Shown: positions 1 to 7,079, numbered from the stretch's first letter. The stretch is 10,156 nt of DNA from Chloroflexota bacterium (GCA_024278725.1 JAJRSQ010000362.1:1-10156); one strand, 5' to 3'. Notes: a model not told the origin generated them from the sequence alone. Translations and numbers: made by a program.

Positions 1-1031
1 GCGGTGGGCGGGAAAAAGCCGAAGAGTTCATCAAAGTACAGAATTGCCCGCAAGCTGGTGGTGCCGGTTTGGCGGCGCATCCACGTTACCACATTTTCCA
101 GCAGCAGGGTCACAAAAAACATCCGCTCGCTGTCGGACAGGTGAGCGATGTAGAAAACGGAATGGCGCGGTTTCCCGTCGGGGGTGTACATCATCGTGTC
201 CACATCCAGCGGTTGCCCCATCAGCCAGTTTTTGAAGCTCGGCGCGGCAACCAAATTATTGAACGCCATCGCCAGGTCGAAGCGGTCTTTTTGCGGGTAG
301 AAAGTGTCCACATCGAACACCCCGATTTGGCGCACGGGCGGATTCTGGATGGACAAAATTAATTTCGCCAAGTCCAAATCTTCGTTTTGCGCCCAAAAAT
401 ACTCGAAGATGTTCGCCAGCAGAATCGCTTCCCGGCTGCGGATGGGGTCGGCATCGACGCCCACCAGCCCCAGCAGCGCCACCACCGTGCCGTTGATGCG
501 CTCGCGGATGGCTTCGGCGTTGGTGGAAAAATCGAGCTTCGGCGCGGCGAGACTGCCCAGAATGTTGATGGGCACGCCCGCGTCCGAGCCGGGGGTGTAG
601 ATGGTGAATTCGCCGGCGTCTTTCAGCCGTTGGATGCGGTCGGGGGTGATGCCCCATTTGGCTTGCCCGTTGCGCCACAATTCGGCGGTGGCGGCGGCAT
701 ATTCCTGCACCGTTTTCCCTTTGCGCCGCGCGTCATCGGCATTAATCCACGGTTCAAAATCTTCGGGACGCAGTTCCGGAAATTGCAGCAGTAGATTGGT
801 CATATCCCCTTTGGGGTCGATGATGAGGGTGGGGACATTGTCCACCGCCGCTTCCTCCAGCAATCCGATGCACAGACCGGTTTTGCCGCTGCCGGTCATC
901 CCCACGCAAACGGCGTGGGTGGTCAGGTCGCGGGCATCGTAATTGATGGGGATGTTGGTGGGTTTTTGGGTTTTTAAATCGTATTCAGCGCCAAGATAAA
1001 ATGATCCGAGGCGTTCCGGGGGGGCTTGCAT
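1..1031 (-). CDS. HerA/FtsK-superfamily ATP-binding protein, 3' end outside window
   Basis: I read this frame directly from the reverse strand. It is open from ATG 1031 to the window edge, giving 343 residues plus part of another. Walker A is GMTGSGKT (residues 44-51). A DPKGD motif (72-76) resembles the DxKGE region of HerA/TrwB-type motor ATPases. Walker B is ILYFDELFGFFPP, with acidic D334/E335. The remaining part of the ATPase core lies off the left edge. The conserved opening (LGSFYLGAEYDL, then YDARDLTTHAVCVGMTGSGKTG) matches a widespread family of large bacterial ATP-binding proteins related to HerA/DUF853/DUF87; I recall members of about 800 residues. These are predicted to be hexameric DNA- or protein-translocating motors, but the role of this subfamily is not established. 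No signal peptide or membrane segment is visible. The start is well supported by an AGGAGA ribosome site and a promoter. No NurA, SIR2 or other known HerA partner is in the window. Confidence 0.85.
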   Translation of the reverse strand, partial: MQAPPERLGSFYLGAEYDLKTQKPTNIPINYDARDLTTHAVCVGMTGSGKTGLCIGLLEEAAVDNVPTLIIDPKGDMTNLLLQFPELRPEDFEPWINADDARRKGKTVQEYAAATAELWRNGQAKWGITPDRIQRLKDAGEFTIYTPGSDAGVPINILGSLAAPKLDFSTNAEAIRERINGTVVALLGLVGVDADPIRSREAILLANIFEYFWAQNEDLDLAKLILSIQNPPVRQIGVFDVDTFYPQKDRFDLAMAFNNLVAAPSFKNWLMGQPLDVDTMMYTPDGKPRHSVFYIAHLSDSERMFFVTLLLENVVTWMRRQTGTTSLRAILYFDELFGFFPPT

Positions 1032-1037
1032 ACCTGT

Positions 1038-1043
1038 TCTCCT
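1038..1043 (-). promoter_or_regulatory. Ribosome binding site of the HerA-like gene
   Basis: On the reverse strand AGGAGA lies 6 bases before ATG 1031. It fixes the start of a gene whose other end is outside the window. Confidence 0.8.
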
Positions 1044-1082
1044 GAAAATTAACATGAGTTTTTAATTCGAGGACACTATGGG

Positions 1083-1110
1083 AGTATAGCACATCAGAGC
1101 CATTGGTCAA
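1083..1110 (-). promoter_or_regulatory. Sigma70-type promoter for the HerA-like ATPase gene
   Basis: On the reverse strand the -35 is TTGACC (1105-1110) and the -10 is TATACT (1083-1088), with a 16-base spacer. Each hexamer is one base off consensus. Transcription would start near 1076, leaving a leader of about 45 bases. The gap also carries a promoter pointing the other way, so the ATPase and UbiB genes are divergent. Confidence 0.7.
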
Positions 1111-1129
1111 GCAAATTGCATCATAAAAT

Positions 1130-1158
1130 TTACCACAATTTCAACAGTCTGCTACAAT
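1130..1158 (+). promoter_or_regulatory. Probable promoter of the ABC1/UbiB kinase gene
   Basis: A -35-like TTACCA (1130-1135) is followed after exactly 17 bases by TACAAT (1153-1158). The -10 is one base off consensus and the -35 matches at four of six. Transcription would begin near 1165, about 28 bases before the TTG start. It faces away from the promoter at 1083-1110. Confidence 0.55.
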
Positions 1159-1192
1159 CTGCATCAGAGAAAATCATTTTATCGAAAGAACG

Positions 1193-2881
1193 TTGAGCCC
1201 CGTGACCAAACGCGCATCATTTAATGCAACCCGCTATCGAAAACTGGTGTGGTTTTTCGCCACAATTTTTGCCCACGTGATTTGGTGGGATTTATTCCTG
1301 CGCAAAATTCCGTTGCTGCGCGGCTATGCCCGTCGTTCCGGCATTGAACGGTGGCGAAAAATCGCGCGGCGATTCCGGGCAGTTGCGCTCGATATGGGCG
1401 GCGTGCTCATCAAACTGGGGCAATTCCTCAGCATTCGGGTGGACGTGCTGCCCGTTGAGGTCATCAGCGAGCTGGCGGATTTGCAGGACGAAGTCCCCCC
1501 CGCCGATTTGGACGCTGTGCTGGCGCTCATCGCCGCCGAATTCGGCTGCCCGGTGGAAGAGGTCTTCGAGTCGTTCAATCCCCAGCCGCTGGCGGCGGCA
1601 TCGCTGGCGCAAACCTACACCGCCACTCTGCGCGACGGGCACCCGGTGGTGGTGAAAGTCCTGCGCCCCGGCATCGAGCAGATGGTGGAGACCGATTTGG
1701 CGGCGATTAGTCTGGCGATTCGGTGGCTGAAATTGTACCCCCGCGTCAAACGCCGGGTGAATCTCGATTGGCTGGCGGAAGAATTCACTGCCGTCACCGG
1801 GCGTGAACTCGATTTTGAGGCGGAGGGGCACAACGCGGAACGCTTCGCCGCCGATTTTGCCGACGACCCCGGCGTGTGCATCCCGGAGGTTTTTTGGGAA
1901 TATTCCACCCGTCGGGTGCTGACCATGGAAAATGTGGCATTCATCCGCATCGCCGATTTGGACGCGCTGGATGAAGCGGGCATCGACCGCGCCGCCGTCG
2001 CCAAAAAACTCTACGGCACATATATGCGGCAGGTTTTTGTGACCCACTTCGTCCATGCCGACCCTCACCCCGGCAATTTGTTCATCCGCGCTTTGCCCCG
2101 CCCATCCGACGCCCTGCCCACCGACCCCACCCCGTTCCAAATTGTGTTCGTCGATTTCGGCATGGTTGCCGCCATTCCCAAACGTCTTCGTTCCGCTTTG
2201 CGAAATTTCGCCATCGGCGTGGGAACCCGCGATGTGCAGCGCATCATCCAATCATACATTGAAGCGGATACTCTGCTGCCCGGCGCGGACATCAAACGGC
2301 TGGAAGAGGCGCACCAGATGGTGTTTGACCGTTTTTGGGGGGCGGGGATGAGCCAACTGCGCGATATGGCGCTCAATGAAGCCCCGCAACTGCTGGAAGA
2401 ATACCGCGATTTAATTTATGAAGCCCCTTTCCAGTTTCAGGTGGATATGCTCTTCGTCGTCCGCGCGGTGGGTTTGCTGTCCGGGATGTCCACCAACCTC
2501 GACCCCGATTTCGACCCGTGGTCGGAGACCATCCCTTTTGCGGAAACCTTCGCCCGCGAAGAAATGCGGCGCGATTGGGGCGACTGGAAACAGCAAATGC
2601 TCGTGCTGGGGCGCATCTCCATCGACCTGCTGCCGAAGGTGGACAAAGTTCTTTCCAAAGCCGAACGGGGTTTGCTCTCTTTTGAAACATCCTTCGCCCC
2701 CGATGCGCGCAAATCGCTGGGGCGAATTGAGCATCAGGTACACCGGCTCACCTGGGCGATTGTTTCGGTGGGGATGTTGCTTTCGGGGGTGCTGCTCCGC
2801 GCGTCAGAGGGTCCCGACTCACTCAACACCGGATTACTGATTGCGGCGGGCGTTTTCTTCGTCTGGAAAGTGGCTCGATAA
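1193..2881 (+). CDS. ABC1/UbiB-family atypical protein kinase, membrane-anchored
   Basis: The 562-residue protein has the full ABC1/ADCK/UbiB signature. It carries the family-specific KLGQ motif (74-77), an alanine-rich AAAS loop (134-137) replacing the usual glycine-rich loop, the VVVKV lysine (K155), an ELDF-E-E-HN region (205-214), the catalytic HADPHPGN loop (288-295) and metal-binding DFG (321-323). About 25 residues separate the last two motifs, including a proline-rich stretch, which is longer than in many homologues. The last 45 residues form two hydrophobic segments (about 519-536 and 546-559), as in UbiB/COQ8 proteins that associate with membranes. The family supports ubiquinone or other prenyl-lipid metabolism, probably by ATPase action, but the substrate cannot be told here and no quinone-synthesis gene is adjacent. 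The start is uncertain: TTG 1193 follows a weak GAAAG site, and in-frame GTG 1202 would shorten the protein by three residues. Confidence 0.92.
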   Translation: MSPVTKRASFNATRYRKLVWFFATIFAHVIWWDLFLRKIPLLRGYARRSGIERWRKIARRFRAVALDMGGVLIKLGQFLSIRVDVLPVEVISELADLQDEVPPADLDAVLALIAAEFGCPVEEVFESFNPQPLAAASLAQTYTATLRDGHPVVVKVLRPGIEQMVETDLAAISLAIRWLKLYPRVKRRVNLDWLAEEFTAVTGRELDFEAEGHNAERFAADFADDPGVCIPEVFWEYSTRRVLTMENVAFIRIADLDALDEAGIDRAAVAKKLYGTYMRQVFVTHFVHADPHPGNLFIRALPRPSDALPTDPTPFQIVFVDFGMVAAIPKRLRSALRNFAIGVGTRDVQRIIQSYIEADTLLPGADIKRLEEAHQMVFDRFWGAGMSQLRDMALNEAPQLLEEYRDLIYEAPFQFQVDMLFVVRAVGLLSGMSTNLDPDFDPWSETIPFAETFAREEMRRDWGDWKQQMLVLGRISIDLLPKVDKVLSKAERGLLSFETSFAPDARKSLGRIEHQVHRLTWAIVSVGMLLSGVLLRASEGPDSLNTGLLIAAGVFFVWKVAR

Positions 2882-2885
2882 CGGG

Positions 2886-2914
2886 TTGCGAAAATCAGTA
2901 AACTGCGATAAAAT
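2886..2914 (+). promoter_or_regulatory. Probable promoter of the DUF47 gene
   Basis: TTGCGA (2886-2891) and TAAAAT (2909-2914) are 17 bases apart and begin five bases after the UbiB stop codon. Transcription would start near 2921, leaving a leader of about 110 bases. Read-through from the UbiB gene is also possible, since no strong terminator lies between them. Confidence 0.5.
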
Positions 2915-2971
2915 AGCTGCCTATCCGCGAAATTTGGCGGGACGTTTTTCACAGTGTTACAGTTCAATATT

Positions 2972-3002
2972 GCCGCGCGTACAAAGCCGCTTGCACGCGG
3001 GC
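2972..3002 (+). other. Weak GC-rich hairpin in the DUF47 leader
   Basis: GCCGCG (2972-2977) can pair with CGCGGGC (2996-3002) through six pairs with one bulged G. A T-rich stretch (TGTTTAGTTT) follows. It looks like a poor intrinsic terminator or an attenuator-like structure, but the stem is short and the loop long, so it may be chance. Confidence 0.25.
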
Positions 3003-3016
3003 TGTTTAGTTTGCCG

Positions 3017-3023
3017 AAAGGTG
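3017..3023 (+). promoter_or_regulatory. Ribosome binding site of the DUF47 gene
   Basis: AAAGGTG sits 7 bases before ATG 3031 and supports that start over other in-frame codons. Confidence 0.65.
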
Positions 3024-3030
3024 TGTTGAT

Positions 3031-3660
3031 ATGGGATTTTTAGACGTTATTGCAAACAAAAAAACCGACAAGTTTGTGCAATTGTTGATTGAACAAGCGG
3101 ACGTGACCGTTGAGGGATTGCGCCTGCTGGAAACATGTATTCTCCAGCCGGACGGGACTTCCGTTGAGCAAATCAAAGAGAAGGAATACGAAGCGGATGA
3201 AATTCGGCGGGTGTTGATTGACGAGCTGCACAACACCTTCATCACCCCGTTTGACCGCGAAGATATTTTCAACCTCTCATTGAATGTTGACGATATGCTC
3301 GATTACGCGCTGACCACCATTCAGGAAATGGAACTGCTGTCCATTGACGCCGATGTTCATTTGCAAGAGATGATTGGACTCATCCGGCAGGAAGCGGAAG
3401 AATTGGCGATGGCGATGCGGCGGCTCACGGCGAATCCGCGCGTGGCGGGACAGCACGCCCAACGGGCGAAAAAGCTGGAAAGTGAAGTGGAAGACATCTA
3501 CCGGCGGGCAATTGCCGATTTATTCACCAAAGCGAAGGACTTCAAGCCGTTGATGATTATGCTGCGCCGGCGCGAAGTGTATCGCCACGTGGCGAACATG
3601 TCCGACAAAGCCAACGCCGCCGCCGATGTGGTCGGTATGGTGGTGATGAAACTGACCTGA
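3031..3660 (+). CDS. DUF47 family PhoU-like protein
   Basis: This 209-residue protein is almost entirely alpha-helical in character and has the usual length of the DUF47 (PhoU_div) family. Two metal-site-like motifs are visible: E52-x3-D56 within EKEYEADEIRR, leading into TPFDREDI (72-79), and N189-x2-D192 with D199 in the last helix. The paired E/D-rich motifs are typical of PhoU-type three-helix bundles that bind metal clusters. DUF47 proteins are usually encoded next to a Pit-type phosphate or sulfate permease and are thought to modulate it. No transporter is present on either side: the upstream gene is the UbiB kinase, and the downstream gene points the opposite way. The protein is cytoplasmic by sequence, with no signal peptide or membrane helix. 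A role in phosphate transport control is therefore inferred from the family only. The TGA stop touches the stop codon of the converging reductase gene. Confidence 0.88.
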   Translation: MGFLDVIANKKTDKFVQLLIEQADVTVEGLRLLETCILQPDGTSVEQIKEKEYEADEIRRVLIDELHNTFITPFDREDIFNLSLNVDDMLDYALTTIQEMELLSIDADVHLQEMIGLIRQEAEELAMAMRRLTANPRVAGQHAQRAKKLESEVEDIYRRAIADLFTKAKDFKPLMIMLRRREVYRHVANMSDKANAAADVVGMVVMKLT

Positions 3661-5058
3661 TTACCCCTTCACGGCGGCAACCATCTCTTCAATTCGAGTG
3701 AATTTTACACGCGGGCGCCCCTGGACTTGCCCGCGTTGTGTTTCCAGCGCGTCCAGTTTCTGCCAATCGGCATAGGTGAAATAGTGCGGCTGGCGCGATG
3801 CCACCAGTTCCCGCACCGCTTCCCCCTGCGGCGCTTCCGGCGAGAGATGTACGCCGTTTTGCAAATCTTCCAGCATTCGTTTCACTGTTTCCAGCGCGTC
3901 GGGTTTGTTGGTTCCCACAATCCCCGACGGTCCCCGTTTAATCCACCCGGCGGTGTATTCGCCGGGGCGCGGCGAGTGGTCAGGGTTCAGCACCCGCCCC
4001 TCCGCATTTAAAATGATGCCGTATCGCTTATTGAACGGCAATCCGGGGATGGGGACGCCCCGATAGCCAATCGAGCGGAAAACCAACCCGGTCGGCAACC
4101 GCTCTACCTCTCCGGTCGCTTCCGGGCGAATGCCGCCGCCGGTCTGCACGGCGAGCCGGTTGTGCATCAACTGCATCCCGCCAACGCCCCCGTGACCGTC
4201 GTCGAAAATTTGCACCGGGGAAACCAAAAACCGGAATACGATTTTTCGCCGTTTCCCCGTGCCGTTTGTTCCGGCGGCATACGATTGCAGGATATTGTAT
4301 TTTCGGCGCGTTTGCCCGTCTTTTTCAACCATCTCCCGGCTGGCATCATCCAGCAGCATTTCCCGCGGCAGGGTAAAAATCGCCGCATCGGTCAATTCCC
4401 CCAGCTCTTTCAATTCGGGGATGGTGCATGCCGCCTGTGCGGGTCCCCGCCGCGCCAGAATGTGGATTTCCCGCACCCTGCTGTGGCTCAGCGCGTCCAG
4501 CGCGTAATCGGCGATGTCTGTTTTGGCGAGTTCTGCCGGGGTTTTCGCCAGTATCCGCGCCACGTCGAGCGCGACATTCCCCATGCCGACGATGGTGACC
4601 CGCTCCTGCGTCAAATCGAAGGTTCTTTCGCGGTGGTCGGGATGTCCGTTCACCCAGCCCACAAATTCGGTGGCGGAATGACTGCGCGCTAAATCCTCGC
4701 CGGGGATGCCCATTTTCCGCGCGCTGGCGGTGCCGACGGTGTAAACGATTTGATGGTAATGGCGACGCAAATCGTCCACCGATAAGTGGCGTCCCAATTC
4801 AACGTAACCGAAATAGCGGAAATTCGGCTTTTGCGCCGTGCGGTCGAACACCCGCGTCACCGATTTGATTTTCTGATGGTCGGGTGCGACACCGGCGCGC
4901 ACCAGCCCGAAAGGGGTGGGCAGGCGGTCGAACATGTCAATTTCCACGAAAAGGGTTTTATTTTTCAAAAGATGGTCGGCGGTGTAAAAACCGGCGGGAC
5001 CCGCGCCGATGATGGCAACGCGCAGCGGGCTTTCGGGGGCACTTCCGGGGTAGGGCAT
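3661..5058 (-). CDS. fprA: FprA-type ferredoxin-NADP+ reductase (adrenodoxin reductase family)
   Basis: This 465-residue flavoprotein moves electrons between NADPH and ferredoxin using FAD. The FAD-binding GAGPAG lies at residues 18-23, followed by the family-typical stretch LPTPFGLVRAGVAPDH. The NADP(H)-binding GMGNVALDVAR lies at 158-168, and the RRGPAQAAC segment (203-211) leads into a PELKELGEL block. A C-terminal GWIKRGPSGIVGTNK closes over the flavin in this family, and a final DWQKLDALE...GRPRVKFTR block matches FprA-like enzymes. Length and motif order are those of mycobacterial FprA and mitochondrial adrenodoxin reductase, not of plant-type or thioredoxin-like FNRs. No ferredoxin or cytochrome P450 gene is nearby, so the electron partner is unknown. 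ATG 5058 is supported by a GAAAGGA ribosome site and an upstream extended -10 promoter. The gene converges on the DUF47 gene with no bases between the two stop codons. Confidence 0.93.
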   Translation of the reverse strand: MPYPGSAPESPLRVAIIGAGPAGFYTADHLLKNKTLFVEIDMFDRLPTPFGLVRAGVAPDHQKIKSVTRVFDRTAQKPNFRYFGYVELGRHLSVDDLRRHYHQIVYTVGTASARKMGIPGEDLARSHSATEFVGWVNGHPDHRERTFDLTQERVTIVGMGNVALDVARILAKTPAELAKTDIADYALDALSHSRVREIHILARRGPAQAACTIPELKELGELTDAAIFTLPREMLLDDASREMVEKDGQTRRKYNILQSYAAGTNGTGKRRKIVFRFLVSPVQIFDDGHGGVGGMQLMHNRLAVQTGGGIRPEATGEVERLPTGLVFRSIGYRGVPIPGLPFNKRYGIILNAEGRVLNPDHSPRPGEYTAGWIKRGPSGIVGTNKPDALETVKRMLEDLQNGVHLSPEAPQGEAVRELVASRQPHYFTYADWQKLDALETQRGQVQGRPRVKFTRIEEMVAAVKG

Positions 5059-5066
5059 AGATTATG

Positions 5067-5073
5067 TCCTTTC
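5067..5073 (-). promoter_or_regulatory. Ribosome binding site of the ferredoxin-NADP+ reductase gene
   Basis: Reverse-strand GAAAGGA lies 8 bases before ATG 5058, supporting the chosen start. Confidence 0.7.
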
Positions 5074-5108
5074 TGTATAATAGAATAATCAACAATGAAC
5101 GCCCATGA

Positions 5109-5137
5109 ATTATAGCATAGAATTTGATAGTGATAAA
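5109..5137 (-). promoter_or_regulatory. Extended -10 promoter of the ferredoxin-NADP+ reductase gene
   Basis: On the reverse strand a perfect TATAAT (5109-5114) is preceded by TGC, making an extended -10 box. A weak -35, TTTATC (5132-5137), lies 17 bases upstream. Transcription would begin near 5102 with a leader of about 44 bases. It is divergent from the promoter at 5166-5174. Confidence 0.65.
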
Positions 5138-5165
5138 GGTGATTTCTCTGAATTTTGCGCGGTTG

Positions 5166-5174
5166 TGGTATAAT
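5166..5174 (+). promoter_or_regulatory. Extended -10 promoter of the methyltransferase/MTHFR gene
   Basis: TGGTATAAT is a consensus extended -10 box. No convincing -35 hexamer lies 16-18 bases upstream (CTCTGA at 17). Transcription would start near 5181, only about 27 bases before ATG 5208, so the leader is too short for a riboswitch. Its position also excludes an in-frame start at 5124. Confidence 0.65.
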
Positions 5175-5207
5175 GCCGCCATTCGGAAAAAAGAAAGTGA
5201 GACAATT

Positions 5208-7079
5208 ATGACCAACCGATTTTTAACCCGTCTGAAAGAAAAACCACTCCTCGGCGATGGCGCAATGGGGACGATGCTGCACAGCCGGGGCGCGTCCGGC
5301 GGGCAAGCCTTTGATGCGCTCAATCTGACCCAGCCGGAACTGGTGGCTTCGGTTCACCGGGATTATGTGGATGCCGGCGCGGACATCATCGAAACGAATA
5401 CCTTTGGCGCGAATCGCATCAAATTGGAAAAGCATGGACTGGCGGACAAAGTTGCTGAAGTTAATCGCCGGGGGGTGGAGATTGCCCGCCGGGTGGCATT
5501 CTCCGCCGAGCGGGAAGTCTTCGTGGCGGGCTCGGTGGGTCCGTTGGGGGCACATCTCGCGCCACTGGGCAGATTGCAGCCCGATGCCGCCGCCGCCGCA
5601 TTCACCGAGCAGGTGGCGGCGTTGCTGGAAGCCTCGGTGGATGTGCTGGTTTTTGAAACCTTCGGCAACCTGCGCGAGCTGGAAATTGCCGTCAACGCCG
5701 CCCGCGCACTGGATGCCGACATTCCCATTTCGGCGCAGATGACCTTTTCAAACGATGGCATCACCCCTTTGGGCGACGCGCCCGCCGAGGTGGCGGCGTT
5801 GTTGGGGAAACTGAAAGTGGATATTGTGGGTGTCAATTGTTCGGTGGGACCCGCGCGGGTGCTGCGCAGCATTAAATTAATGTCCGAACATTTGCCGCCG
5901 GATATTTTCATCGCCGCGCAACCGAACGCGGGCTGGCCCCAGCGGCTCGGCGGGCGATTGATGTACCCCGCCACCCCCGAATATTTCGGCGATTACGCTG
6001 CCACTTTTGTCCGCGCGGGGGTGGCGATTGTGGGCGGATGTTGCGGCACAACGCCCGAACACATCGCCCAAATGCGGCACGCGCTCGATACCATGACCGA
6101 TGATGCGCCGCCGGTGACGGTGCAGCGCATCGATGTCGCGCCCCCATCATCCATCGCCGATGTCATCAATCCCACGGAGCTGTCGCAGAAGTTGGCGCGC
6201 GGCGAATTTGTGACCAGCGTCGAGATACACCCGCCGCGCGGGGCATCGGTGGCGCGGGTGCTGGCGGCGGTGCAGACGCTGCAAGAGGCGGGCGTCTCGG
6301 TGGTCAACGTGGCGGATAGTCCGGTGGCGCGGATGAAGATGAGTCCGTGGGCAGTGTGTCATCTGATTCAATCGGAGATGGGGTTGGAAACTATTTTGAA
6401 CTTCCCCACGCGCGGGCGCAATCTGTTGCGCATTCAGGGCGATTTGCTCGCCGCGCATGCGTTGAATATCCGCAATTTATTCGTGGTTATGGGCGACCCG
6501 ACCACCATCGGGGATTATCCGGAAGCGTTCAATCACCATGATGTGGTTTCCACCGGGTTGATTAAACTGGTGAAACACGGGTTTAACGCGGGCGTGGATT
6601 ATGCCGGAAAACCCATTTCGCAACCGACGAATTTTCTGGTGGGCGGGGCGTTGAATCTGAACAACAGCAATCTTGACAAAGAATTGAAGTTGCTCAAAAA
6701 GAAGATTGACAGCGGTGTGAATTTTGTGATGACGCAACCCATTTACACCGCCGAGCCGTTGCGGCGGTTTCGGGCGGCGTATGAGGAACGTTACGGGGCG
6801 CTCACGCTGCCCATTCTGGTGAGCGTTCTGCCGCTGTACAATCTTCGGCACGCGCGTTTTTTGCACAACGAAGTGCCGGGCATCACCATCTCGGCGCGGT
6901 TGCAGGCGCGAATGGCGCGCGCGGGCGATGATGGCGCGCGGGAAGGGCTGGCGATTTCGCGTGAATTGCTGGCGGAAATTAAAGATGAAATTGCGGGGAT
7001 TTACATTATGCCGCCGTTCAAAAAATATAATCTGGCGGCGGAGTTGATTGAAGCGGTCAATGATATGATGGCGGCGTAA
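5208..7079 (+). CDS. Bifunctional homocysteine S-methyltransferase / methylenetetrahydrofolate reductase
   Basis: The 623-residue protein is a two-domain fusion like Bacillus YitJ. The N-terminal domain (about 1-300) is a zinc-dependent homocysteine methyltransferase barrel: GDGAMGTML opens it, NTFGAN follows, and the zinc-binding cysteines are C211 (in GVNCSVG) and C278/C279 (in GGCCGTTPEH). The C-terminal domain (about 330-623) is an FAD-type MTHFR starting with VTSVEIHPPRG, where E339 matches the catalytic glutamate, followed by NFPTRGRN and VVMGDP motifs. Together the domains could reduce methylene-THF and methylate homocysteine to methionine. The cobalamin-binding and activation modules of full MetH are absent, so the methyl donor for the first domain is not settled. 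I chose ATG 5208, preceded by a weak AGTGAGA ribosome site, because the longer in-frame reading from 5124 runs through the TATAAT box. A terminator hairpin follows the stop. Confidence 0.92.
   Translation: MTNRFLTRLKEKPLLGDGAMGTMLHSRGASGGQAFDALNLTQPELVASVHRDYVDAGADIIETNTFGANRIKLEKHGLADKVAEVNRRGVEIARRVAFSAEREVFVAGSVGPLGAHLAPLGRLQPDAAAAAFTEQVAALLEASVDVLVFETFGNLRELEIAVNAARALDADIPISAQMTFSNDGITPLGDAPAEVAALLGKLKVDIVGVNCSVGPARVLRSIKLMSEHLPPDIFIAAQPNAGWPQRLGGRLMYPATPEYFGDYAATFVRAGVAIVGGCCGTTPEHIAQMRHALDTMTDDAPPVTVQRIDVAPPSSIADVINPTELSQKLARGEFVTSVEIHPPRGASVARVLAAVQTLQEAGVSVVNVADSPVARMKMSPWAVCHLIQSEMGLETILNFPTRGRNLLRIQGDLLAAHALNIRNLFVVMGDPTTIGDYPEAFNHHDVVSTGLIKLVKHGFNAGVDYAGKPISQPTNFLVGGALNLNNSNLDKELKLLKKKIDSGVNFVMTQPIYTAEPLRRFRAAYEERYGALTLPILVSVLPLYNLRHARFLHNEVPGITISARLQARMARAGDDGAREGLAISRELLAEIKDEIAGIYIMPPFKKYNLAAELIEAVNDMMAA

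Noticed and set aside
256..678. Reverse-strand reading frame of 140 codons
   Set aside because: It overlaps the HerA-like gene on the same strand in a different frame. The true frame shows Walker A and B motifs, while this one gives an Arg/His/Pro-rich product with no recognisable motif.
1292..2251. 319-codon reading frame antisense to the UbiB-like gene
   Set aside because: It is a by-product of GC-rich codon use. The product is rich in His, Gln and Gly with no family motif, has no ribosome site, and lies fully inside a well-supported kinase gene.
1..5058. A defence island or new multi-gene system built around the HerA-like ATPase
   Set aside because: The neighbouring genes (UbiB-like, DUF47, ferredoxin reductase) are ordinary housekeeping-type genes with separate promoters and mixed orientation. 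No nuclease, SIR2, methylase or toxin is present in the window.
5124..5207. 28-codon N-terminal extension of the methyltransferase/MTHFR
   Set aside because: It is in frame, but translating it would need a transcript starting upstream of the extended -10 box at 5166-5174. The residues do not resemble the family N-terminus, which begins at ATG 5208.
5059..5207. SAM (S-box) riboswitch or other structured leader before the methyltransferase/MTHFR gene
   Set aside because: Only about 27 bases separate the predicted start site from ATG 5208, and no stacked stems or terminator are visible.
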